A DNA stretch of 64,000 bases from Wyeomyia smithii. Taxonomy: Eukaryota > Arthropoda > Insecta > Diptera > Culicidae. This document shows positions 29,301 through 39,996 of the stretch, one piece after another. The position numbers were made by a program, and so were the translations under genes. A model generated the notes under the pieces. That model was not told the DNA's origin. It did no database searches and worked only from the letters and a program-made list of their open reading frames with translations. The stretch's first letter is position 1. The number at the start of each line of letters is the position of its first letter. The stretch lies in NCBI RefSeq assembly GCF_029784165.1, contig NC_073695.1:200334857-200398856 (forward strand), written 5' to 3'.

Positions 29301-29490
29301 TCGAAGGAAGAAAAAGGTCTACATAGTCGATATCAACGGTAAACCATCTCCGATTTCTATCGATCGGCTGAAGGCAGCTTTCATCCAGACTGATGACACC
29401 TCTACAGCACCAACCAAACATGAGCCAGAGGAGAAGCCCTATACAACCAGATCGGGACGCCAAGTTAAAATCCCTTGCCGCTACTGGTGA
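26350..29490 (+). CDS. pol: pol polyprotein of the Ty3/gypsy element
   Basis: Enzymes for copying and inserting the element. The frame is open from the frameshift site at 26350; there is no good ATG before the protease, so expression as a Gag-Pol fusion is likely. Counting from 26350: aspartic protease with YLIDTGADISVIP (active Asp about residue 51); reverse transcriptase with TFGLRNAGQTLQRH and YVDD (about 347-350); RNase H beginning LEVDASGTAIGAVL; a chromatin-type H-H-C-C zinc domain (HPGVRATTHL...CIPCQ); integrase catalytic core with Asp at about 761 (MDIIGPLP), Asp 820 (TDLGRQFES) and Glu 856 (NGQIERTH), the D,D-35-E spacing. The C-terminus has a GPFRVLRRKKKVYIVDI segment like a GPY/F module. 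All catalytic residues are present and there is no internal stop. A typical length for the family. Confidence 0.92.
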   Translation, partial: KKLNFAQPTCTQASDPNEPIPPHNTSISLNQPRIFRVHVVDQKTHKKYLIDTGADISVIPPTPREQLNCVNRDQLFAANGSSINRYGTKRLQIDIGLRRQFVWVFTIADVKSPIIGADFSKHHDLLVDLRRSKLINNRTNLEINNIHTVTEPMITTYDVNSPFAYILKEFQDITVLNVNHRPTKARTVHQIITTGQPVFCRPRRLPISKLNEAKAEFRFLMEQGICQPSKSCWASPLHMVKKPDGTWRPCGDYRGSNAITVPDRYSIPHKQDFSNILLVKKIFSCIDLQRAYHQIPVAPEDVPKTAITTPFGMFEFNFMTFGLRNAGQTLQRHLHDILGDLDFVFPYVDDLCVASDDIEQHKQHLRIIFSRLQENGLTINNGKCQIGQPEVDFLGHLVTRDGIKPKPGKVQAIIDFPRPVVAKQLKRFLGTINFYRRFIPRAAETQQILQSMIQHNVRNDRTPLKWDDEKIAAFDKCKYVLANVALLAHPAADAKLSLEVDASGTAIGAVLHQITEKGRQPLAYFSRKLSASKRKSSTYDRELYAIYEAVKYFKDTLTAREFCVYTDHKPLTTAFQQRPERASPTQQRHLSFISEYTTDIRHVPGEDNKVADMLSRIEVITNTNQAIDFDAIAKQQKIDPELNTFLSDPPAATTLKLKELTSPLSSLPIVCDVSTEAIRPFIPKGFRTQIIAKLHNVSHPGVRATTHLITSRYVWPSVRRDCREFVTHCIPCQKSKVHRHNKSPTSQIAIPEGRFAHIHMDIIGPLPPSEGNAYCLTLIDKFTRWPEVIPIPKMTATKVAKAFVSGWIARFGVPTNVTTDLGRQFESELFGELTRMLGITHLRTTPYHPQANGQIERTHRQLKAAIMCHQNPRRTESLPIVLLGMRSSLKEDLRASTAELTYGTTLRLPGEFFTASSNNLKPTLEFITELKRAMASIRPTPTSNHSNRTPFVQREMATCSHVFVKVGAIKPPLTQPFGGPFRVLRRKKKVYIVDINGKPSPISIDRLKAAFIQTDDTSTAPTKHEPEEKPYTTRSGRQVKIPCRYW

Positions 29491-29493
29491 AAT

Positions 29494-29507
29494 TAAGGGG
29501 AAGATAT
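29494..29507 (+). other. polypurine tract of the Ty3/gypsy element
   Basis: TTAAGGGGAAGATAT directly before the 3' LTR; the AAGGGGAAGA core would prime plus-strand synthesis. Confidence 0.7.
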
Positions 29508-29728
29508 TGTGGCGACTATCATCACCATACCCTATATTAACACTCACGCTCAACGCCGACACTCTCCGCACACGATAACCCGATAACACAATCGGTCACT
29601 CACTCGATCTTACGATTTTGATACCAGATCCCACACTCTCAGTACATATCCCTTTTCAGTAATAAACTGACGATCAACCTAATCAGTCGTCGATTATAAT
29701 TATCAATATATCCGAGAAGTCCCCCAAA
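29508..29728 (+). repeat. 3' LTR of the Ty3/gypsy element
   Basis: 221 bp, five differences from the 5' LTR, followed by AATT. The divergence suggests an insertion older than the BEL element in this window but still recent. Confidence 0.9.
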
Positions 29729-29732
29729 AATT

Positions 29733-32700
29733 CAATGATCGTTTTTGGTTCATCCTCTGGAATACTATCTTCTTAATACATTTCATTCATTATCGAAATC
29801 GGAGTTCTTACGTTAGCATACGGTTTGTGATTTACTGCTATAATAAGTCTATAGTAATAGTTAGTATAACAAAGGTTTGTGCACCGCTTGGTGGATTAAT
29901 TTTTTATCACACATTTTAGATAAAAAATACATTCTAGGGTTAACTAGCCAATACTGATTGTTTAATACAAAACATTGTACGTCTAATGGATAGCGATTAA
30001 AGATTGTAATTATTTCTCTCCGAAAATCCTTATAAAGGCCTTAGAAAGTCTACTAGATTTGACAAGTAGGTTTAGATCTCTACGAACGATAAGTCCTAAT
30101 TTCGAAAGCAAACAAATCCTAGCAATTAAAATAACAAATTTCTAACAGTGTTGAGACGTCACTATTTGTGATAGGCCACACAAACTCATTATTTACTAAT
30201 ATGTATCCTAAATATTTAAGCTACTAACAAACCCCCCCCTAAAAAAACTATTTAATTCAAATGAGAAAAAAATTGCTTTAGAACCACTCAGAACAATATT
30301 TTAAATTTTTTTTTCGATCGAATATGTTGTAAGCATTTGGCTAGAATGATATCTTTTTATTTTGTGTAATTATTCGTAAGCGGTAGCAATCACCCTTGAT
30401 CATTCCACAATCTAAGAGTTTTTTTTAATTTCATTATCATATAATCGTGACATTATTGGTGAAAATTCGTAAAAATACGCAGCCATGTATTTTTTTTGTA
30501 TTTTCATCTCCTCAACACAAGAGCTTCCATTTAAACTTCCAGCTAAATTGGGTAACTTATTTCGCGCTGAAAGCCAATTTGGCGTATACTTACGGTGTCA
30601 TTAGCAAACCCGATTACAAGATACGGTTAACTGGAAATGTGCATCGCAAATGTGATTCTTAACTGAGGATATAGAACTCGAGCTGTACAAGGACCTGCCC
30701 GACGACGTGACGCCTGCGACATGGACGATATTGTTTTCATCCGTCGTACGGCGAGAAACCAGCCAGCAAAATTAGCACCTCTCTTCGCATAGAGAAAGCT
30801 CACTGATGCGTTTCATACTCGTTCGAATGGGAGAATGGCCGGGTTGCTCGCTTATCCTCTGCATCCCCCGGGCGCCCATAGAAGGTGCTTCAAAATAACG
30901 AACCCTTTTTCTGCTGCGCTGCTACTACTGCTGCCGCCACTGTTCAGCAGCGAGTGCTTGGCAGCATCTTGCTGTTGTTTTCAGTTGTTTCTATATGTAT
31001 TCAATTTTATACTATTGGCCCGTTTGCTAAGTGCTATCACTTGACTGTTTTCTAGTGCTCTTGTTTTATATTTTTAATAAAAGAGGTGTACCGATGCAGT
31101 TTTGCTAATTAGATGATTTGCTGGCAAATGAAAAAAAGTGCTGCTGCTTGTCGAGAGAATCCTCTCGGCAAGAGATGTTCCTTTTCAACTGCTTTTGTTC
31201 TTGCTGTAAACATGGCAATGTGAATGTGAGATCTTAATTGGGTTCTTTCGTACTCGATGGTACTAATCAAATTTTCACGCTGTGAATCGCTGACTTGTAT
31301 AAATATCATTTCCAACCAGTTTTCGAAAATGGCACAACAATTGATAATGATATTATGAAATTATAAATTATTATAAGTATTGAAAAAGATCACGTTGAAT
31401 CTCTCGATAACCTTGGTAGGATAAAATATTAAAAATAGACAATGTTTTCGTTTAATTCTGCCCCAAAAACTTTCGGTTATGACAGTGCTTATGTGGACTA
31501 CTATACTGGATATTTTCGGCTAGCTGATCCAAAACAACAGTTTTTAAGATTTGGTGAAAAAACTTCGCTAATATATAATTTTACAAAGAAGACCAAATTA
31601 AAACTCAATATTTTTCATGTTACATACAAATCATAACAAATTTCATTAATTATACATAAAAATATAATAAATTTCAAATGAGCCTTTTTTTCACATATCA
31701 TTTATTTGACACGGCACAAATACAATTTAATGTTTAACGGTGCCAATTATATCTGATGACTTAAAACTAAAAGCAAATTTTTTATCCTCGCTGCCGACTA
31801 CGAGCTGAAATGTCAACATGTTAATATGGATAATCAGTTCTTATCGTATACAAGAAGCCTTTGGTTTTGAGATAACATAATTATTATACAACACGAGAAT
31901 TTTAGAACGAAAAAACACATTCCAGTCGTTATTTGTTCCGAAAAACTTTTACAATGTGAAATTTCTGAAATCTCAGCTGAGCATTCCGAGAAAAATATAA
32001 TCTTTGAAGCTGTTTTTAATATATTTTCATCAAACATGCTGAATTGTGCATAAATACTTTTTTAAATTAAATTAATAATAGATCAGTAATAATAATATTA
32101 TTACATATTACTTTTACGTCTGTAAAAAATAAAGGAAAACTAATGACGCGTCGTCCATACTAAAATTACCAAACTTATCTCCACAAAACAAATGCAAATC
32201 AGAATAAATGGAGACGGGATACTCACAGATCATATCAGTTTTGTTTTGATATCGCTACAAGAGTACGAATTCAATTTAATTGACTTTTGATGTAGCTTAA
32301 TAAATAGAAGTAAGTAAATAAATTCATCCTTATCCTAATCCCTAATTATTCGTAGCTTATCTTTAGTGCCCTATTCTTTGAAAAAGTTGAAAAAAAAATA
32401 TCTAAAAAACCATTATGTGTACAAAATCTTGATTGTAATCGATAAATTGGCTCTTGCTATTTACATTTTGAAGATTACTTCATGTTCAATGTACATGTTC
32501 AAATGTTGACTTTGAGGTTCTCTTACTCAATAACGAACACGCTCCGAGAGAAATGACAGTATATATGTCTAAGCTCCCACTCTCTTCTTTAAGCTAGTAT
32601 TTTTTGTTTAGTCTATGCATCCTTAGTTTTGTTCAAGATAGTGTCGAAGCAAGAAACATTGCGCAAGTATATTGTACAGTTCTGCACAGTGCAAAATATT

Positions 32701-34403
32701 GGCAAAAAGTTCACAATAAACCATTCAAAAGCGGAAATCTTCGACTGCGAATCCTGCGAACCCCAAGCTAATTCGAAATATGGTCGTTTTTTTTTCTTGT
32801 TTAAATCATGGTTCAAACCCAGTAGTTTGCTTATCAATCAAGATGTGTACCTGAACGAATGTTTTTTGTTTTAATTTTATGTATGTTATGTATTTTATGT
32901 ATTTATGTATTTTTATGCTTACGAACGTATTCCATAATTTCATGCAGTTTCCAAAACCCGAATGTCATGATGTTCCGGTCTCTGAACAACAACTTTCGGC
33001 TTCAGACATAACCGTAATCTTCATATTCAATCAGTCTATGACCAAATCGTGTCTAAAGATAACTTCATTTAGAGTTCTCAGAGCAGCGTCCTTAGTGGAT
33101 TTGAAATGTTTAGACAGCTGTTTGTTTTGAAACTATTCACCCTTCAGTGCCAAAAGTTTCATCTCGATACGTAAAGTTTGAGAAAAGTTGTGCTAAATGT
33201 GAGACGAAACCAGAAAAATAATTCTGCGCACTCACGAAACTCGTCAACAAAACTGTTTCAAAAGCAGGGTTGATATTTGTTGACACTCTCTCACTTTCAG
33301 AAAAAAGCATCCATAAACGTTATTTTTTTACAATCCTTTCAGAGTTCTTCCTTCCCGCTTTTTGCATGGAAGTGAACTGTCAAAACACCTCATTATATTT
33401 AATACGATGGAAGCAAGACAACAAAGTCAGTTTATCAGTTAACGAAGATTGTCAAGGCATCGGTCAGTGTCAGTGAAAAAGTGTTTTGGTGTGGTTCATT
33501 TTGGTTGAGTGGACTGTTTGTTTTTTTTTATTCTTTTGAAGTGAAGATCATTTGGTTGGATTTGTCGTCAAATTTAATTACGTAACCGTGAACGATGCGC
33601 GCGATCTATTTCATCTGAGTATAACAGCACGTTACTAGGACGAAAATCTAGTGTATCTAAAAGAGTGCTGCGATCATTGAAAGTGAAAATTGAAAATGAT
33701 TGGCTGTAATTTTCGAAGAATTTTGCTGGGGAAAATGACTTTTATCAGCACTGTTCAAAAGTCTCCAAGAACGGATGACCATGACCCGAAACGATCAGAG
33801 TAATCATCGTAGTGGAACAAAAGATCGGCAGCGGAGGTTTGCACGCTATATTTTTGTTGTAACATGTAAATTTTCCCTGCTACAGGTTCCTCTGGGGACT
33901 TCCGAATGTAAAATAGCCATTTTTCGATGAGTTCTTGCCGATTCCTGATCCTTATGAACCATTCGCTTCAGAAATGGTTCTCCCATCTATACCCATGATG
34001 CAAATAAGCTTTTTTCTCAAGCAACCTAGTGTGAGTCAAGCAAAACAATTTAGCATTTCTGATGTTTTCTAAGTTTTGTGAATAGTAACGCATTTTATAA
34101 GATTAAATTTTTTCTACCTTAACTTAAATTAGATCTTCGGACACAAAGGAACATTTAGTTAGAGAAAAACCATTAAAAGTAACGATGGAAGCATATACGT
34201 ACATCTTCGAAGAAAAATCCTGAAACATCTCGTCCCTGTTCGAAACATTACACTTATGTACCACCATCTTATTTCCGTAAAAACGGTTTTTGGTTTCGCT
34301 TATTAAGGCCTGTACTCGAAAAAAACGCACCAGACTAAAGCGTTCGCCAAACATTTATTCAAAGTCGGATTTTATTGAAACTTTCAAGGAATGAACTGAA
34401 ACA
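29733..34403. other. AT-rich spacer
   Basis: No gene that I can support. A short frame at about 30660-30780 reads ELYKDLPDDVTPATWT before a stop and looks more protein-like than its surroundings. A frame at 30835-31044 is Leu-rich and unrecognised. Around 33430-33480 there are TCAGT-like initiator motifs without a following gene. Otherwise AT-rich with short, unrecognised frames. Confidence 0.45.
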
Positions 34404-34405
34404 TA

Positions 34406-34746
34406 TGGGTCATTCTATCTCAAGTGTGCAAGCCTCATGTAAGCGACCTTCTCAGATTTAGTGGCAATTTTGTGTAATGGTTGATTTAAGGTTATTATGC
34501 AAAAATACCAGTTTTAGTCCCGAATGGCTTTTGAAGTTATAATTAAAAGACAACAAGACTTTTTGACAAAAAATTGCACTTTAGAAAAAAGGGGAGGGTC
34601 ACATGGGGCGAGGTGGGACCGATCGGCACCAAAATTGGGGTTTTTGTATAATGACCTTAAATCAACCATTACACAAAATTTTAGCCAAATCTGAGAAGGT
34701 CGGTGACACGTTTGTATCATTTGCACACTTGTAATGGAATGACCCA
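34406..34746. mobile_element. 341-bp MITE with TGGGTCATTC ends and TA TSD
   Basis: Starts TGGGTCATTC and ends GAATGACCCA, flanked by TA on both sides (34404-34405, 34747-34748). The arms stay complementary for about 100 bp (shared blocks CAAGTGTGCAA, GACCTTCTCAGATTT, TGTGTAATGGTTGATTTAAG), so it can form a long hairpin. No coding. TA target and long inverted ends suggest a Tc1/mariner-type non-autonomous element. Confidence 0.85.
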
Positions 34747-34748
34747 TA

Positions 34749-35190
34749 TGGATTATGTTTCGACATAAATACTTAATTCAATTTTCTTTCCATCGCTGAA
34801 AGCCCGCAAGTTTCCCTTAAGAACCATCATTGCATTTTGTGCAATGGTGGAGCCGACATTTTTGGTCACTTTCATCCATTCTCTCTTCAACTTCAACTTG
34901 TTCTTAAACACCTTGAAACATTTCTCTTCGTTTCTCTTAAATCTAATTATTACACCACTGATACGGCTAGCTACTCTCAGGGCAACGAGGCGGAAGGAAC
35001 GAAAAATTGGCACTTACCCGCTTCTCAAAAGTCTCACAATTCGGCCTTTCTCGCAATTGGTTAGAAACGCAACAGAATTTAAAGAAAAATATTATATATA
35101 TTATAAGAAGGTTTAATTAAAAGGATTTTTTTGCTCTTAACTCTATTTTAAATGAAAAAGGTTTTACAAATATTTACGTTGGCATGCGTT
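34749..35190. other. spacer
   Basis: No recognisable gene. Overlapping frames on both strands near 34753-35116 are unrecognised. Confidence 0.4.
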
Positions 35191-35956
35191 CTCGTTGCGG
35201 CCGTCGGTCGGTTGGGCGCCTGCGATGAACCGGGAACGTCTGCTGACCAGCGAGGTGCGTAGCTGAGCGAAGAGCCACTCGGAGAAGAAAACGGGTGAAC
35301 GTACCTTGAGTGACGAACGATAGTGGTTATGTCAACTCGTGCTATCCCGTAAATGCCGTCCCTCTCGGCAGGCTGGGGAATTACTCTCCGCAACACAGAG
35401 ATGTCTTGATATCCCACTAACGTGGTGGTGGGTTTTAGTCGGGGCGCGGACCGTGTGTTGATGGACGGTCTATAACTTCGCGACACGTGACACTAGCTTT
35501 ACCTGTTGTGCACAATTGTCCTTTTGGAGTGGGTTTTTTTTTTGGGGTAAGTGGGCACCGCACTAACAAGGATCGGGCGGATGCCAGGACAGTCGATCTA
35601 TAACTTTAATATTCCGATCTTCCGCCGGCGAACTAGGAACCGAAGTTCACCACTCCGCGATGCTAACCACTTCACTTCACTCTTGCCCGATCGTAACGTT
35701 TTGTCAATTTCTCTGATTGACCGCGTCGCGTTATCACGTCCCGACTCACACTAGTGTCTATCGTAGAAGAAAGTTCCCATATCGCCCGAACTCCCTTTTA
35801 TAGTCTCGCTCTTGCCTGTGTGGTTGTCTCCGGATGCATGCTGCCGCAGTTTGGGTCCCTATTGTGCTCCGCTTGCATTTTGGAGTAACTCGACCCATAT
35901 GGCAGATTTTACAGCTGACTCCTTTTAGTTTGAATTGACCGTTAGTGATCGTTACT
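35191..35956 (-). mobile_element. probable LTR plus primer site of a second gypsy-type element
   Basis: A GC-richer block of about 750 bp in AT-rich surroundings. Read on the minus strand it has a promoter-like ACTATAAAAG (plus 35795-35804), then a long leader, then GGCGCCCAAC (plus 35211-35220). The last matches the tRNA-Lys type primer site used by gypsy-clade elements at 10 consecutive bases, though the first base (T) differs. The sequence turns AT-rich just after the primer site and no gag or pol follows. I read it as a 5' LTR with primer site left by deletion. The left LTR edge near 35956 (AGTAAC on the minus strand) is a guess. Frames inside it are not genes. Confidence 0.45.
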
Positions 35957-36302
35957 CTAATATGAATCATTAGGATTTTGGGAGTGATTTTGCGCGACTT
36001 ACTGCTGGTAGTTGATGGAAAGGAAATTACAGTGGAGCATGCAAGCGCTCTCTTTTAATATAGACAAATCTTTCCATCAACTTGATAATTAAGAATTAGT
36101 TTATACAATGCAAACTGTGTTGTCGGTGCGTTGCCCTGTTTGAAAAATTGATTTCTCTAATAGTTTTAATCTTAGGTTTATTTTTTTCTACGATTGATTT
36201 TGAATCACTCCCACATCTATGTTTGCTGATCCAACTTTTACCCGCCACCCAGGCCAATTCACTTGTATTACCCAAACTTTCTAGATTTGGAAACGAGCCT
36301 GA
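35957..36302. other. spacer
   Basis: No gene. The inverted repeat TTGATGGAAAG / CTTTCCATCAA (about 36011-36022 and 36070-36082) encloses a short AT-rich stretch. Confidence 0.45.
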
Positions 36303-36640
36303 CTAACGAGCGCGACATCTCACGCGGTGGGCTGGATCAACAAACATAGGGTACGTTCCAAAATAGCATCGAATTTTGTCATACATTTGTCTCGTACATT
36401 TTTTTTGGCTTTTGAGAAGACGGTTGTAACCGTTGGTTACAACCTTGGACGATTTTTCAACTTTGGCTTTCATACAGCATTGGCATATGGCCTGCCAGAG
36501 CAAGTATTTTTTGGCGAATTCGTCCACTTTCTTCTTCCTTATGTCTTTCGGAACATCAAACCGTGATTTGAACTCCAGCCCCAGTATTTGAGTAAATTCA
36601 AGAACGGATCGGCGGATCGGTGTAGGGTCGGGGAAGGCAA
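36303..36640 (-). CDS. unrecognised coding-like fragment
   Basis: A minus-strand frame of 169 codons runs 36812-36303, but its N-terminal third lies in the minisatellite and is probably not coding. The rest, from about 36640, has a protein-like composition: SVLEFTQILGLEFKSRF, DVPKDIRKKKVDEFAKKYL, a CQCCMKAK cluster, and SQKKCTRQMYDKIRCYFG near the end. I do not recognise the family. It may be a remnant of a transposon protein or an exon. No start codon, splice sites or partner exons are evident. Confidence 0.3.
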
Positions 36641-37310
36641 TTAGGCTGGTTTGAGACCCCTCCCCTCTGTGGAAGGGAAGGCTATCATACAAATGAAACA
36701 CAGATTTCTGTATAACACAAGAGCTAATCAAGCAAATGGAACCAAGGTTTTTGGTAGCAAAATAATACTTCTGCTGGTTTGACACCCCTTTCTCCATACA
36801 AATGGAACACAAATTAATGCATAACTCGTGAACTAATCAAGCAAGTGAAACCAAATTTGACAAATACAGGTTTTTGGAGTCAAGAAATATTTCTAGGGTA
36901 GCTTGAAACCCTCCCTTTCCCATACAAATGAAACACAAAGTTCTGCATAACCCCAAATTTCGTCAATAAAAGGGAACCAAATTTGACTTGAATAAGTTTC
37001 AGGGCCCAACACGTATCTTCATGGTAGTTTGATACCCCTCCCTCCTATAAAAAGAAGGGTTCCCATACAAACCAAACACAAATTTCTGCATTACACAAAA
37101 ATTAATCAAGCTAATGGAACCATATTGGGCGAATGGAGGTTTTTGAAAGCAGGAAATATTTCTACGGTAATTAGACACCCCATTTCCTCTATTAGAGAGG
37201 GGTCCCATATAAATGAAATATTGCAAAACTCAATATTCATCAAGCAAATGGCACCACATTTGACATGAAGAGGTCTTAGGGCGCAAGTGTTCCTTCAAGT
37301 CCACCATATT
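36640..37310. repeat. degenerate minisatellite, unit about 120-145 bp
   Basis: At least five diverged units in tandem. Each contains, in order, (G)GTTTGA-ACCCCTCCC, CATACAAATGAAACACAAA, TTCTGCATAAC, AATCAAGCAAATGGAACCAAATTTG, then GGTTTTTGG and AAATATTTCTA. Successive units differ by substitutions and small indels. Non-coding. I believe I have seen similar units in mosquito DNA, but cannot verify it here. Confidence 0.85.
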
Positions 37311-38030
37311 ATTGTCAGAGAGAAATTTAATCATTATTTGGTAAAAGTTACTGACATAACATTCTGATATTTCATACGAAATATACATACGTATTATTAA
37401 GGTATTCAAAGGAACACATTTATTCAATAACTTACTGATCCGTTCTTGAGTTAGTCAGCAAGCAACACAAAGAAATAATCTGAATAGAACGCTAGCCGAC
37501 TGCAGTCAGAAGCATAAGTTAAATGGCACATTGCTGAATAATTTATTATTTAAAAATTTCAACGTTTATTATTAATAATTATTATTTCCTGTCACTTAAT
37601 GAAATGTGAATTGTCAGGCTTAAAGCTTACTTTCCAGGAATGATTTTTCGGTCGGCCGTTACGAATCCAGTACTCTGATGGAGTTACCTCTCCGATTGCT
37701 CTCGGACACATTCCAGTTACTTTTTGAAGAAAAATCAATGTTAATACTGTCATAATTAAGTCAAACTTTAAACTCTAGCGATATGTAAACATAGCTGGTC
37801 GAAAATGAGGTTATCTTGTACCGTGCTATGATCTATAGCTGTTATTTCATCATTTAAAACAATTTATTATCGAAGTTGAAGTTGCCTTGCAACATTTTCT
37901 TAAAACCCCAAAAAATCTATCTTAAAAAAAATACGTCGTAGTGATAAAAACGCGAAAACAACTCACTAAACCATTGATTAGTTAATGAAGACAAACTCTT
38001 GAATATACAAGACTATCGTACCAGAGATGT
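37311..38030. other. AT-rich spacer
   Basis: No gene or element identified up to the GTAGTAAG repeat at 38031-38038. Confidence 0.45.
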
Positions 38031-39157
38031 GTAGTAAGCCCAAGTAACAATCCTATAGCTACTTGGTTTTCTAACGGTTTTATCACAGCAATGAATATTA
38101 CCAACGGTTTTATGGCGGTTAAACACGTTGCCAAAAATAGCAAGTCGTAATGAACACTGATAGCTGTCAATAAAACTCTAATAAAACTTACAATAAAACC
38201 GGCAAGAGTCAATGCGATTTTGCTTTATTATTGGTTTTATTATTACTATCTATTGCCCCATAAAACCACTCCGGCTTGCTGTCATATAACATAGAAACCA
38301 GTTTTATTGCGGTCATTCAAAATCTGGAAAACTACTAGTTGGCTATGAAAAATATCTCATAAAATTGTAATAAGTGCCCAGTTTTAACCTGTCAAACTTG
38401 TAAACAAATATATGCAAGCAATGATATACATACAGATGAGACAAAAGCGGTTTTGTTGGTTTAGTGTGATGCAGAATTCTGTCGTAGTCCCCGTAAGATG
38501 TGTGTAAAACACTCTTGCAGCGCATTTGAAAAAATTGATGACGTAGAACTCCAAAAATCTAATAAAGTAACACGGCAAACTTAGTACTGTTCGGTAGTTT
38601 GTTTTTAAATTTTATCGCCAGTTTGTCTTGTTTCGGTTGAAAATAATTTTCTATGTCGTTAATAATGCGTCCTTAAAAATAAGGTAGGGGCAAGACACTA
38701 TTGATATATTTCGAAATATATTCAATATTCAATTAAACTAAGTATGTATCGTTGCATTTTTCGTGCACCTCTCTATTTATATCAAAGCTCGTTGATTCCT
38801 CATTATCGTCGGTGTGATGTCAGATTTTTCATAAAAATAAAGTTGTCTAGGCCCCAGGGATTTACCATATTTTTCTCTAATAATACAGGCATCTAACCTT
38901 TGCCGCACCTTACAACATATATATCATTGAACTAGGCTTATTGCGGCTACGATTGATACCAACTAATTACCAACCGCGCCATATTGATATTTTTGAAACT
39001 TTTTATGATCTTGAAACGAAAATCGAATCGTCGTCTGACTAACAAATAAATTGAATATCCAATGTTGATTTTGATCTATCTCTGTATTGAAGAACACGGC
39101 TAGATTTTTTTTTTTCTGAAAAACTGAGCTGAAACAATCCAATCCATTTTTGCTAAC

Positions 39158-39949
39158 TGTCACCCTGTCTGTGACGAACCAACATTCAGCGAGTTCCCCT
39201 GGTGCTACCAATTCACAATAGGCCTATTGAAGCGACGCTTTATCCATCATCCGCACGAGCGATACCGATCGGAAACGATCTACGATCAACGATAAAACAG
39301 CCATGTTGAATGTAGATCGCCACTTCAGGAGTAGCAGCAGACTGAACCAGCGGCTTAGCGAAAGTGGTGATTATTATACTTATAGTTCTACTAAAGTTAA
39401 ATTTATAATTATTATAAAATACCTAAAATTTAATAATAAGCCCAGTGATTATTTTCGAACACAATTATCAATATTTAAAACGGTAAATTTACGTGGCTAA
39501 TTATTGTGACTTAGATTCTAACCTAAAACTTATATCTATTATAACAGCATCACCAAGTGCAGATTAAAAACGGAGGTTCAATATTATAAATGAGCACTAA
39601 ACGTAAGTGGAATCTGCATGAAAATAGCATGAGAGATTGCATGAGAATCTACAATTTAAGTTCAACATTACCTACACCTAAGATGAATCGCTTATACGCC
39701 CCCACGTGCTTTGATCGCTCCAACTTACTTCCCATGCTGAGAGCATGTAGAATCTATATCACTATAAAAACCCATAATTTGAAAATAAGGAAATTACAAA
39801 AAATGTTAAACCTAGTTCTTAAGATTATTATACTAAAATCCAAATTATAATCAAAAATTTTCCTTTTAATTTAAGGGATTTTTTAACTCCGCTTGAAATA
39901 AATCGAGTTAAAAAACTGGAAATACTGTCTCTTTGTTTGCTCTGCAACA
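39158..39949 (+). repeat. 5' LTR of the BEL/Pao element
   Basis: 792 bp, TGTCACCC...GCAACA. An AATAAA poly(A) signal at 39897-39902 lies 47 bp before the end. The 65- and 86-codon frames inside are repeated exactly in the 3' LTR simply because the LTRs are identical. Confidence 0.97.
39879..39915 (+). promoter_or_regulatory. hairpin presenting the LTR poly(A) signal
   Basis: TTTTTTAACTC (39879-39889) and GAGTTAAAAAA (39905-39915) are perfect 11-bp inverse repeats. The 15-nt loop contains AATAAA (39897-39902). The same structure occurs in the 3' LTR at 46291-46327. A poly(A) signal held in a hairpin is known from lentiviruses, where it helps ignore the 5' copy; a similar role here is inference. 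Confidence 0.55.
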
Positions 39950-39996
39950 AAATTAAAAAATCCGTTTATTTGCGATCGGGTGGTATATGCGCTAAA

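Larger units (their letters stand above)
25133..29728 (+). mobile_element. Ty3/gypsy LTR retrotransposon, CsRn1-like
   Basis: A 4596-bp element with 221-bp LTRs (25133-25353, 29508-29728), flanked by AATT on both sides (25129-25132, 29729-29732), a likely 4-bp TSD. It has a primer site 3 nt after the 5' LTR, gag then pol in different frames, and a purine-rich tract before the 3' LTR. There is no envelope gene. Three traits point to the CsRn1 group: a tRNA-Trp type primer site, a Cys-His-Cys zinc motif of C-X2-H-X9-C form in Gag, and the protease/integrase sequence style. The group name comes from family knowledge, not a tree. Gag is broken (see below), so this copy is probably not autonomous. 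Confidence 0.9.

Noticed and set aside
26472..29589. Minus-strand frames of 60-107 codons opposite pol
   Set aside because: Antisense shadows of a strongly coding frame; none has a recognisable domain.
35148..35486. 112-codon minus-strand frame
   Set aside because: It lies in the probable LTR leader next to the primer site and has no protein family features.
36640..37310. CRISPR-like array
   Set aside because: Units are long, diverged and lack unique spacers; it is a degenerate minisatellite in eukaryotic DNA.
39303..39850. 65- and 86-codon frames, repeated exactly at 45715-46262
   Set aside because: They lie in the two identical LTRs. Repetition is explained by the LTRs and no protein family is evident.
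39937..39996. Upstream extension of the BEL frame into the 5' LTR
   Set aside because: The extension starts at TTG, not ATG; the first ATG with a good context is at 39997, just before the PHD finger.
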